Notes under the pieces: model-generated
Seen by the model: the letters and a program-made list of their open reading frames with translations, nothing else
Told to the model about the DNA's origin: nothing
The model's database searches: none
Assembly (NCBI GenBank): GCA_030615305.1
Contig: JAUWZL010000037.1
Span: 1-6,776 of the forward strand
Length of the DNA: 6,776 bases
Reading direction: 5' to 3'
Origin: Dehalococcoidia bacterium
Lineage (GTDB): Bacteria; Chloroflexota; Dehalococcoidia; Dehalococcoidales; JAUWZL01
Program-made: the position numbers and the translations under genes
In this document: piece by piece, positions 1-5,983 of the stretch
Layout of the letters: every line of letters begins with the position of its first letter
Position numbering within the stretch: position 1 is the first letter of the stretch

Positions 1-4
1 TAAT

Positions 5-34
5 AGATTAGCACATATGTTCTATTTAAGTCAA
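5..34 (-). promoter_or_regulatory. Candidate leftward promoter with a LexA-like box in its spacer
   Basis: Read on the minus strand, TTGACT (29-34) and TAATCT (5-10, preceded by TGC as in an extended -10) are 18 bp apart. The near-palindrome AGAACATATGTGCT (10-23) fills most of the spacer. The arrangement would drive a gene to the left of the window, divergent from the surface-protein gene at 131. The hexamers are seen in the sequence; promoter function is inferred, because the target gene lies outside the window. Confidence 0.45.
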
Positions 35-51
35 TATGTTTTTGTCATTTT
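9..51 (+). repeat. Bipartite direct repeat, copy 1
   Basis: An 18-mer (TAGCACATATGTTCTATT, 9-26), then AAG, nine unrelated bases and TTTTGTCATTTT (40-51). The same order and spacing recur at 4692-4733, differing by one extra T. The 18-mer contains the SOS-box-like near-palindrome. The two copies are in the same orientation, about 4.68 kb apart, and bracket the surface-protein gene and the terminase cluster. It could be a shared regulatory region, a duplicated promoter or the scar of an insertion. Confidence 0.8.
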
Positions 52-56
52 AATAC

Positions 57-86
57 TTGACAAGGGTGCCCGTTAGCCATTAATCT
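57..86 (+). promoter_or_regulatory. Candidate sigma-70 promoter of the IPT/TIG-repeat gene
   Basis: A perfect -35 TTGACA (57-62) is followed after 18 bp by TAATCT (81-86), which fits the TAnnnT form of a -10 hexamer. Transcription would begin near 93 and leave a leader of about 38 nt before the GTG start at 131. A GAGGAGG Shine-Dalgarno lies at 117-123, seven bases before the start. The -10 is the weak part of the call. Confidence 0.5.
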
Positions 87-130
87 AGTGTGAAGAAATT
101 AGACAAGAGGTAAATTGAGGAGGCAACATA

Positions 131-2731
131 GTGAAGCACAAAAGGATTTTCCGGATACTTGCGGTAGCCCTTACCCTGGCCCTGCTGGCAGCAGCCATAC
201 CGGCATCACCGGTTATGGCGCAGGGTATAATACCGTGCGTTCCGAACACTGGCACCATCGGTACTCCATTTACCGTATATGGCACAGGCTTTGGAGCTTG
301 GGAAGGCCAGCCTGTCTATATATTCTGGAATACTATCCTCCGCACAGCTAGTACAGTTACTGGTGGGTCTTTTACTGCTCCAACTTCGGTTCCCACTGGT
401 GCCACTCCCGGGGTAAATGTTGTTTATGTAGGAACGACAGCTACGTTTCCTACGGGCCTGATAACCTCGACCACTTTCACAGTGATTGCAGCCGGAATCG
501 TGATAAATCCTTTAGAAGGTTATGTTGGCGATACAGTCACAGTTAGCGGCACCAGCTTTGCCGCCAATTCAAGTGTAACCATTACCTTTGATGACGCTGC
601 GGTTAGTACTAGTCCGGCATCAGTTACCACCAATACTCTTGGTAGCTTTACCGATGTTACCTTTACCATTCCGGCTAGTGCCCAGGGTGGCCATACCATA
701 AAAGCCGAAGATGCCACCGGTAGGGATGCTACCGCCACTTTCACCACCTTATCAGAGATAACTGTTACCCCTGATTCAGGTGGTGTTGGTGACCAGGTTA
801 CGGTTAGCGGCACCGGATTTGCCGCCAGTTCAAGTGTAACTATAACCTTTGATGGTGCTACCGTTACCACTGACCCGGCGTCGGTTACCACCAGTAGTTT
901 AGGCAGCTTTACGGCAAAGTTTACTGTTCCCGCTGCCGGGCGGGGTGACCATGAAGTAAAAGCCCAGGATGCCAGTGGCAACTCTATCACGGCCACTTTC
1001 ACCATCGGGACGAAGGCAAGCGTTACCCCGACCACAGGTTTTGTTGGTGACCAGGTTACGGTTAGTGGCAATGGCTTTGGTGCCAATAAGAGCGTGACCA
1101 TCACCTTTGATGGCACGGCGGTTACCACCAGTCCGGCATCGGTTACCACCAATCCTTCCGGCAGCTTTAGTGCCACTTTCCTCGTCCCCAATGCCACCAA
1201 TGGTACTCACACGGTAAAGGCAGAGGAAAGTGCTACTGTTTCGGCGACGGCAACCTTTACCGTCCAGGAGAAGATGTCTATTAGCCAGGGCTCCGGATTT
1301 GTCGGTGATGAGGTGAGTGTTAGCGGCACCGGTTTCGGAGCAAATAAGACGGTAACCCTCTACTTTGACCTTGCGACTATTGACGAAGATATGGACCTTG
1401 TTAGTAGAGGCACGGCTACCACCGATGCTGATGGCAACTTTAGTGGCACCTTCACCATTCCGGCTTGTCCCCAGGGTCTCCATTTCGTATTAGCTGAGGA
1501 TACTGTTGGTAATATGGATGGTGCCTCGTTCACTATTGAGGCGGAAATAACCGCTGTTACTCCCACCTCGGGATTTGTTGGTGACCAGGTAACGGTTAGC
1601 GGCACCGGTTTTGGCGCCAATAGGTCAGTAACTATCTCTCTTGACAATGTCAGCATTGGCACCGGTACCACCGATGCCAGTGGCAATCTTAGCGTCGTGT
1701 TCACCATTCCCGCCAGAGCCAGTGGCAGTCATTCGGTAAAGGCTCAGGATTCGGCCGGTAATTCAGCTACGGCGACATTGACTGTTGAGCACAAGATGGC
1801 CATGACCCCAACCACCGGTATCACCGGGACTACAGTATCAGTTACCGGTAGCGGATTTGGTGCTAATAGCCAGATAACCATCAAATTCAATAACAGCCTG
1901 GTCAGCACCAATCCTATAGTGATTATGACTGATGCTAACGGCAGTTTTAGCGGCAGTTTCGCTCTGCCGGCTAGTCCCGCGGGCAGCTATACAGTTGAGG
2001 TCAGTGATGGCACCAACAGTGCTAGTGCTAACTTCACTGCTGTGATTGATACCACCATCAGCCAGATAACCAGTGAAGTCTCACCTGGCTATGTTGGTAT
2101 GGGGCTTACCATCAGCGGCACCGGCTTTAAGGCTAATGCTTCTGTAACCGTCACCTATGAAAGTGAGCCGGTGGTGTTGGCGATTGCTACTACTGACAGC
2201 AGTGGTTCCTTCTCGGTTACCTTTGCCATTCCTAAGAGTGCCGGCGGCGATCACACGATAACAGTCAGTGATGGTGAGACTGCAGAGCAATTTGTCTTCG
2301 TTATGGAATCTATACCACCGCAGTCACCAGTTCTGCTGCTACCCTTAATTGACACTAGGCCAGAACAGCCGGTCCGCTTTGACTGGGAGGATGTTATTGA
2401 TGACAGCCTTCCCGTAACCTACACCCTCCAGATTGCTACGGATGAAGGTTTTAGTAACATAGTGCTGGACAAGCCAGGCCTTGCCCAATCGGAATATACC
2501 CTCACTGAAGAGGAGAAGCTGGAGTCAAGAAGTGCCAAAGAACCCTACTACTGGAGGGTGAATGCTATAGATAGCGCTGAAAACGCAAGCCCCTGGGCCG
2601 GCGCTGAGACATTTAACATTGGTTTTATCTGGCCTGGCTGGATTATATATCTCTGGATTGGGCTAGGTGTGCTGGTTATTGGCCTCATTGCCTTCTGGCT
2701 GGGCAGGAGATTTGCCTACGCTTCGTATTAG
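131..2731 (+). CDS. Secreted, C-terminally membrane-anchored IPT/TIG-repeat surface protein
   Basis: This 866-residue protein probably sits on the outer face of the cell. Residues 1-30 are a signal peptide: a Lys/Arg-rich start, a hydrophobic core at about 9-23, and likely cleavage after VMA at residue 30. About eight Ig-like units of 80-90 residues follow, from about 31 to 725. Each carries the IPT/TIG pattern of P-x(3-5)-G-x-(V/T)-G followed by V-(T/S)-V-(S/T)-G-(T/S/N)-x-F and later GSF-type and FTIP-type strands. The first unit is degenerate. Residues about 730-830 resemble a fibronectin-type-III module, with FDWEDV, YTLQIATD and YYWRVNAID. Residues about 834-857 form a hydrophobic helix followed by RR, so only a short tail is cytoplasmic. 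The GTG start is chosen because GAGGAGG lies seven bases upstream and the signal peptide follows directly. IPT/TIG folds occur in adhesins and in glycan-binding proteins, but the ligand cannot be read here. The gene is convergent with the terminase cluster. Confidence 0.9.
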   Translation: MKHKRIFRILAVALTLALLAAAIPASPVMAQGIIPCVPNTGTIGTPFTVYGTGFGAWEGQPVYIFWNTILRTASTVTGGSFTAPTSVPTGATPGVNVVYVGTTATFPTGLITSTTFTVIAAGIVINPLEGYVGDTVTVSGTSFAANSSVTITFDDAAVSTSPASVTTNTLGSFTDVTFTIPASAQGGHTIKAEDATGRDATATFTTLSEITVTPDSGGVGDQVTVSGTGFAASSSVTITFDGATVTTDPASVTTSSLGSFTAKFTVPAAGRGDHEVKAQDASGNSITATFTIGTKASVTPTTGFVGDQVTVSGNGFGANKSVTITFDGTAVTTSPASVTTNPSGSFSATFLVPNATNGTHTVKAEESATVSATATFTVQEKMSISQGSGFVGDEVSVSGTGFGANKTVTLYFDLATIDEDMDLVSRGTATTDADGNFSGTFTIPACPQGLHFVLAEDTVGNMDGASFTIEAEITAVTPTSGFVGDQVTVSGTGFGANRSVTISLDNVSIGTGTTDASGNLSVVFTIPARASGSHSVKAQDSAGNSATATLTVEHKMAMTPTTGITGTTVSVTGSGFGANSQITIKFNNSLVSTNPIVIMTDANGSFSGSFALPASPAGSYTVEVSDGTNSASANFTAVIDTTISQITSEVSPGYVGMGLTISGTGFKANASVTVTYESEPVVLAIATTDSSGSFSVTFAIPKSAGGDHTITVSDGETAEQFVFVMESIPPQSPVLLLPLIDTRPEQPVRFDWEDVIDDSLPVTYTLQIATDEGFSNIVLDKPGLAQSEYTLTEEEKLESRSAKEPYYWRVNAIDSAENASPWAGAETFNIGFIWPGWIIYLWIGLGVLVIGLIAFWLGRRFAYASY
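221..2305 (+). repeat. Tandem IPT/TIG-encoding repeat units (about eight, 240-265 bp each)
   Basis: These are in-frame tandem units within the surface-protein gene. Approximate residue ranges are 31-118, 122-207, 208-293, 296-378, 381-470, 472-553, 555-637 and 642-725. The conserved strand after each turn is also similar at DNA level. The segment starting at 785 recurs with one to a few changes at 1043 and 1577, coding for VGDQVTVSG each time. Such similarity suggests duplication or gene conversion among units 3, 4 and 6. Unit borders are read by eye and may be off by several residues. Confidence 0.8.
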
Positions 2732-2748
2732 AATTTATTTTTGATGTT

Positions 2749-2787
2749 AATTCCCCTCTCCCTTTAAGGGAGAGGGGAATTTCTTTT
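2749..2787 (+). terminator. Intrinsic terminator after the surface-protein gene
   Basis: A perfect 14-bp stem (2749-2762 with 2768-2781) has a TTTAA loop and is followed by TCTTTT. It starts 18 bases after the stop codon at 2731. The opposite strand lacks a clear T tract after the hairpin, so it is less convincing as a terminator for the converging terminase cluster, which stops at 2828. The CCCTCTCCCTT/AAGGGAGAGGG core resembles hairpins that recur in many bacterial intergenic regions. Confidence 0.9.
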
Positions 2788-2827
2788 AGGAAATGGGCCT
2801 TAACACTAGGTCTTACCCGGTTTACTT

Positions 2828-4255
2828 TTACCTTAAACTGCCCTTAGCGCTACGTGGTGAATACTGCTGGCCGGCCTCAACCAGCAGTGCCAGGCTCATC
2901 AGGAAATCATCGTGCCCCTGTGACGGATCAACATAAAATTTTATGGTTTGACTTGGGCGAAACTGGCTCCTTGCCTTTTCCATCTGAAGCCAGAACTCTC
3001 TATACTCTGGTGAACCATCCCGGGCATACATTTTCAGCCGGCCCGAGTTAATGGCGGCCAGTAGATTAAAGCCTAGCTGGGACTTTGACTGGGCGGTAAA
3101 GGTGAACGGAGAAACCCTTGAGCCTAATGACTTTTTCAGGAATGAGCTTACCGGCTGACCAACCCCGGTGGCATCAATCGCTATCTTGCGGCAGTGCCAA
3201 AGGTTACTTAGAATGTCAATAAGCTGCGGATAAAGCTCGGTGTGCTTTTTGCCCGTCCAGCAATAGTGTTCCACAATATTTACCCGGGGCTCTTTTTGAA
3301 CTTCATCGGAAATAGAGAAGTCCAGTTGGCCAATAGTGACCACGGTTGAGTCCTGGCGCGGCTTCAGGGCTTTTATGATGGCTGCTTCCTCTTCCTCAGC
3401 TTCCCCGGCTAGGTCAATACCAGCGATATAGACATTGCCCGGCTCGGGCTGGTGCTTCCTTGAGTGGTTACCTCCTAGCTGTGCCCTCTGCTGCTGGCTC
3501 AGGTAACCGCCGCCCCCATGAATGGGCAGCAGGCGATACTGGGTCAAAAACAGAGGGTGGTTCTCTCCCAGGCGCTCACGTTCAGCCTCGACATAGGCTA
3601 AATAGTCAGGGTTGCATTTGGCTACTTGCTGCCAGTCATATCGGAAGTGGCGTTTGGTACCATCTTTCCTCTCCAGCTCTAAATTTACCTGCTTCACTTC
3701 CTCAAGCAGGGTAGAGTCGTCCCAGGTAGTGCCGTAGTGAACTGTGGTCACATTGGTGGTTGCCCCCATCGGCTTGAATTCCTTGGTGTACTTTTCCTTG
3801 GAAACATCCTGGGACTCATCTATTTCCAGCAGTATATGAGCCGTGTTACCGACCACATTGGCAGACTCATCGGCGGATAGGAAGATAGCCCTGGCATTGC
3901 CCAGCCTGATGATATAACCCAGTTCGGATGTCCAGAGGCTGGAAAAGCCGGCATCATTTAGCCTGTCTTTGAGGCGCATCATGGAGATGACCGTCTGTGG
4001 CTTGAAGGTGGGGGCGCATTTCACCAGGTTCTGTGGTGTGGCCATGAAAAGGGTTAGTAGCAGTAGTTCAAGCTGGGCTGATAATTCATTCTTGCCCCCC
4101 TGCCGGGCCATCTCAACGGAAAAGGTAAGGCCCTTTTTAGCAAAGATGCTATCAAGTATAGCCAGGGCTACTTCTCTCTGGTAGGGGCGGAGTCTATTTA
4201 TCAAGGGCGCTTCCGATGCTGATGCCAAGCGGCAGGGCAACATCCTTGAGGACAT
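2828..4255 (-). CDS. terL: Phage terminase large subunit (packaging ATPase and nuclease)
   Basis: In phages TerL translocates DNA into the procapsid and cuts concatemers. This 475-residue copy is full length with both domains intact. ATPase domain: a terminase-type Walker A ARQGGKNE (50-57), Walker B ILLEIDE with D146 and E147, and a coupling-motif candidate TTVHYGTT (170-177). Nuclease domain of RNase H fold: acidic positions D281 (AGIDLAG), D361 (IAIDATGVG) and D449/D450 (QGHDDF). The ATG at 4255 is chosen because AAGGAGG (plus-strand 4265-4271) lies nine bases upstream, inside the preceding gene. The two frames overlap by 62 bases. A shorter form starting at TTG 4204 (LINRLRPYQ) would still hold all motifs. 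The best alternative is a domesticated or gene-transfer-agent-type terminase, since no other virion gene is in the window. The family call is secure; its present role is unknown. Confidence 0.93.
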   Translation of the reverse strand: MSSRMLPCRLASASEAPLINRLRPYQREVALAILDSIFAKKGLTFSVEMARQGGKNELSAQLELLLLTLFMATPQNLVKCAPTFKPQTVISMMRLKDRLNDAGFSSLWTSELGYIIRLGNARAIFLSADESANVVGNTAHILLEIDESQDVSKEKYTKEFKPMGATTNVTTVHYGTTWDDSTLLEEVKQVNLELERKDGTKRHFRYDWQQVAKCNPDYLAYVEAERERLGENHPLFLTQYRLLPIHGGGGYLSQQQRAQLGGNHSRKHQPEPGNVYIAGIDLAGEAEEEEAAIIKALKPRQDSTVVTIGQLDFSISDEVQKEPRVNIVEHYCWTGKKHTELYPQLIDILSNLWHCRKIAIDATGVGQPVSSFLKKSLGSRVSPFTFTAQSKSQLGFNLLAAINSGRLKMYARDGSPEYREFWLQMEKARSQFRPSQTIKFYVDPSQGHDDFLMSLALLVEAGQQYSPRSAKGSLR

Positions 4256-4559
4256 TAGCTATTGCCTCCTTGAGTCCCTTCTTGTCCTCCTTGCTGATGT
4301 TATACCTGGTCCTTATAAGCCTGGCCAGGGTATTGGTTGCCTGCATAATAAGCTTGATATTCTCTGGCTCATGGGCAACGACAGATTTTATCTTGACCCT
4401 AAGCAGGGCAATCTCCTCATCAATACCCTCAACACTGGTGGCTTGCTCAAAGTCAAGCTGTTCCGCTTCATCAAGCACCTTGGAGTAGAAGCCGTGCTTC
4501 CTAGCGTTCTGATTGCCCTCTGGGGCTCCCCTTCTTTTTTCCTCTTTTTTTGTTGGCAT
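4194..4559 (-). CDS. Small terminase-like DNA-recognition protein
   Basis: A 121-residue protein directly upstream of, and overlapping, the large terminase. The N-terminus has a basic tract (KKEEKRRGAPEGNQNARKHGFY, residues 4-25) whose GAPEGNQNARKHGFYS core is typical of small proteins encoded beside phage large terminases. In that family the product recognises the packaging site. The rest is mostly helical and charged, including a DEEIALLRVKIKSVV segment (47-61) suited to oligomerisation. The ATG at 4559 is chosen because AAGGAG (plus-strand 4569-4574) lies nine bases before it. An in-frame TTG at 4580 would add seven residues but lacks a ribosome-binding site. The first 59 bases overlap the 53-codon ORF upstream. 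The assignment rests on the N-terminal motif and the position. Confidence 0.78.
   Translation of the reverse strand: MPTKKEEKRRGAPEGNQNARKHGFYSKVLDEAEQLDFEQATSVEGIDEEIALLRVKIKSVVAHEPENIKLIMQATNTLARLIRTRYNISKEDKKGLKEAIANVLKDVALPLGISIGSALDK
4265..4271 (-). promoter_or_regulatory. Internal ribosome-binding site that sets the terL start
   Basis: AAGGAGG on the minus strand lies nine bases before ATG 4255. It is within codons of the small-terminase gene (KEAIAN region). It favours the long TerL N-terminus and implies independent or coupled initiation inside the upstream gene. Confidence 0.7.
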
Positions 4560-4662
4560 CTGGTCTATCTCCTTGGCCAAGGAGCCTGGCTGTGGCTAGG
4601 ACAATGACATGGGCGGCTAGATCCCATCTCTGCTTTTTAATGGCTAGCTTGAGTAACCGCAT
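4501..4662 (-). CDS. Unrecognised 53-residue basic protein, first gene of the terminase cluster
   Basis: I do not recognise this small ORF. It has an ATG start at 4662 with AAGGAG (plus-strand 4669-4674) six bases upstream, and it ends at TAG 4501-4503. The product starts with MRLLKLAIKKQRWDLAAHVI, continues with an apparently helical segment (LATARLL), and ends in a very basic tail rich in Lys/Arg (NKKRGKKKGSPRGQSER). It is the first frame after the candidate cluster promoter and overlaps the small-terminase gene by 59 bases in another frame. That gene's ribosome-binding site lies inside it. The position and basic tail suggest a DNA-binding accessory or leader peptide whose translation feeds the next gene. 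The signal, start and spacing are seen; function is unknown. It could also be a non-functional leader. Confidence 0.6.
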   Translation of the reverse strand: MRLLKLAIKKQRWDLAAHVIVLATARLLGQGDRPDANKKRGKKKGSPRGQSER

Positions 4663-4687
4663 AGTTTACTCCTTGGCGGATATATGA

Positions 4688-4706
4688 ATAATAGCACATA
4701 TGTTCT
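4688..4706 (-). promoter_or_regulatory. Candidate promoter of the terminase cluster, overlapped by a LexA-like operator
   Basis: On the minus strand an extended -10, TGC-TATTAT (4688-4696), would start transcription near 4681, about 19 bases before the 53-codon ORF. The near-palindrome AGAACATATGTGCT (4693-4706) overlaps the TGC element and the first base of the -10. It differs at one arm position from GAAC-N4-GTTC, the Gram-positive-type SOS box with the same ATAT centre. A bound repressor would block the promoter. No good -35 is seen (GTAGCC at the right distance). Confidence 0.5.
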
Positions 4707-4733
4707 ATTAAGGCTACGAGGTTTTGTCATTTT
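4692..4733 (+). repeat. Bipartite direct repeat, copy 2
   Basis: The 18-mer at 4692-4709 matches 9-26 exactly. AAG (4710-4712) and TTTTGTCATTTT (4722-4733) follow with the same nine-base gap as in copy 1. It lies between the divergent terminase cluster and the zinc-ribbon gene, in the same orientation as copy 1. Confidence 0.8.
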
Positions 4734-4747
4734 TTAAGATGGTGAAT

Positions 4748-4756
4748 TGATATTAT
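4748..4756 (+). promoter_or_regulatory. Candidate extended -10 promoter of the zinc-ribbon/RNase HI operon
   Basis: TGA-TATTAT (4748-4756) fits an extended -10. Transcription would begin around 4763, about 24 bases before the chosen start at 4787. The only -35-like hexamer nearby, TTGTCA (4724-4729), is 21 bp away, so the promoter would depend on the extended -10. Confidence 0.45.
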
Positions 4757-4786
4757 GATTTAGTCGCCTTAAAATAGAGGTTGAGA

Positions 4787-5482
4787 GTGAGTATTGTAAG
4801 GCAGCTTTACCAGCTACAGGCTCTTGAGCTTGAGATAGAGTCCAAGGAGCAGGCTCTAGCACGGAATATGGGCCAGCTTGGAGAAAGTCAGGCGGTGGCC
4901 GGGGTTCGGGCCAAGCTGGCAAGGGAGCAGCAGCATCTTGATGAACTTAAGAAAAAGCAGCATTCTGCGGAATGGGAAATAGAGGACCTTGAGACCAAGC
5001 TAGCGGCGGCTAAAGAGGCCCTGTATAGTGGGCGGATAAAAAACCCGAAAGAACTGGCTAGTCTCCAGCACGAGGTTGAGAGCTTGAAAGGCAGGCATGA
5101 CCAAATGGAAGAAAAAGCTCTTGAGATAATGGAGCAGGTGGAACTGGCGCAAGCTAACCTGGCCAGCCTAAGCAGTAAGTTGAGCACAGTGGAGGATGAG
5201 TGGCGTGGCGAGCAGCAAAAACTATCCGCTGATATAGAGCAGCTGAAAAATATGCTGTCTGAACTTAAGCAGAAGCGGCAGCTGGCTTTAGCTGGCATTG
5301 ACCCTGAGACGGTAGACTTCTACTGCCAGCTCAGCAAGCAAAAGGGATGGGCAGTGGCCAGGATAGAGCAGGGGACTTGCTGTGGCTGCCGCATATCGCT
5401 GTCTACCGCCGAGCTACAGCAGGCGAGAGGTGGCAGACTGGTTCAGTGTAATAACTGCGGACGTATCCTGTTTATTGACTGA
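4787..5482 (+). CDS. Coiled-coil protein with C-terminal C4 zinc ribbon (DUF164/CdsZ type)
   Basis: The 231-residue product has the DUF164 layout. A long charged antiparallel coiled coil spans about 5-165, broken by the family signature LYSGRIKNPKEL (79-90). A zinc ribbon follows, with ligands C198-x2-C201 (CCGC) and C221-x2-C224 (CNNC) and the typical ending CGRILFID. The family is widespread in bacteria and is linked to nucleic-acid or regulatory-protein interactions, but its molecular role is poorly defined. GTG 4787 is chosen as the start because AGAGG (4776-4780) lies six bases upstream. The TTG at 4781 would add two residues but leaves no spacing. The RNase HI gene follows after eight bases, so the two are probably cotranscribed. 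The same order, DUF164 then an RNase H domain gene, is known in mycobacteria (Rv2229c-Rv2228c). The cluster to the left is divergent. Confidence 0.9.
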   Translation: MSIVRQLYQLQALELEIESKEQALARNMGQLGESQAVAGVRAKLAREQQHLDELKKKQHSAEWEIEDLETKLAAAKEALYSGRIKNPKELASLQHEVESLKGRHDQMEEKALEIMEQVELAQANLASLSSKLSTVEDEWRGEQQKLSADIEQLKNMLSELKQKRQLALAGIDPETVDFYCQLSKQKGWAVARIEQGTCCGCRISLSTAELQQARGGRLVQCNNCGRILFID

Positions 5483-5490
5483 GTTTTGGT

Positions 5491-5892
5491 ATGATGCTTA
5501 AAAAGGTAATAATACATTCCGACGGTGTCTCACGGGGTAACCCGGGGCCAGCGGCTATAGGTGCAATAATAAGGGGTGAGCGGGGCCGGCTCCTTGCTTC
5601 TATTTCACAGCCCATTGGCCGGGCGACCAATAACCAGGCAGAGTATAGGGCTATTATTGCTGCCCTGGAGCAGGCTTTAGCACTGGGTGCCCGGCAGGTT
5701 GAGCTAAATTCAGACTCGGAGTTGGTAGTCAGGCAGATTAAGGGGCAGTATCGGGTGAGGAAAGAAGCTCTTAGACCCCTATATCAACGGGTGAAAGAAC
5801 TGCAAAGCCGTCTGGAAGGCTTTACCGTACGTCATATCCCCCGCCAGCAAAATAGAGAGGCAGATAAGCTGGCCAATGCCGCCTTAAGGTAA
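5491..5892 (+). CDS. rnhA: Ribonuclease HI
   Basis: This 133-residue cytoplasmic enzyme cleaves the RNA strand of RNA-DNA hybrids, such as R-loops and primers. The full DEDD active site is visible: D11 in IHSDGVSRGNPGPAA, E51 in NNQAEY, D75 in NSDSELV and D125 in NREADKLAN. The conserved H115 (RHIPR) precedes the last Asp. The length matches the short RNase HI forms and lacks the E. coli-type basic protrusion. There are two ATG codons at 5491 and 5494 with no strong Shine-Dalgarno. Translation therefore probably depends on reinitiation from the zinc-ribbon gene eight bases upstream. No terminator hairpin follows before rnpB, so readthrough into it is possible. It could be annotated as a reverse-transcriptase-like RNase H protein, but the complete active site favours a true RNase HI. 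Confidence 0.94.
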   Translation: MMLKKVIIHSDGVSRGNPGPAAIGAIIRGERGRLLASISQPIGRATNNQAEYRAIIAALEQALALGARQVELNSDSELVVRQIKGQYRVRKEALRPLYQRVKELQSRLEGFTVRHIPRQQNREADKLANAALR

Positions 5893-5946
5893 CCTTGTCT
5901 CTGGTTGTTAAGCACCTAATATTCCAATTCTTTTACTTATCCTATA

Positions 5947-5974
5947 TTGATTGACTTATTACACCTTCTATACT
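5947..5974 (+). promoter_or_regulatory. Promoter of the RNase P RNA gene
   Basis: TTGATT (5947-5952) and TATACT (5969-5974) are 16 bp apart and would place the start at about 5981-5983, right at the beginning of the P1 helix. An overlapping alternative is TTGACT (5951-5956) with TAGAGT (5974-5979) at 17 bp. A 7-bp inverted repeat, CTATACT-AG-AGTATAG (5968-5983), covers the -10 and start site. Confidence 0.65.
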
Positions 5975-5983
5975 AGAGTATAG

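Noticed and set aside
520..1200. Long minus-strand open frame opposite the surface-protein gene
   Set aside because: It mirrors the repeat units of the real gene, is Val/Thr/Pro-rich and shows no independent domain or ribosome-binding site. The plus frame has a signal peptide, domains and an anchor.
899..1707. Two more minus-strand open frames across the same repeats
   Set aside because: They arise from the same repetitive codon pattern and carry no recognisable motif.
3460..3714. Plus-strand open frame opposite the large terminase
   Set aside because: It is antisense to the conserved ATPase-to-nuclease part of TerL, with no motif and no promoter.
4781..4786. TTG at 4781 as start of the zinc-ribbon gene
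   Set aside because: The AGAGG motif abuts it with no spacing; GTG 4787 has a normal six-base gap.
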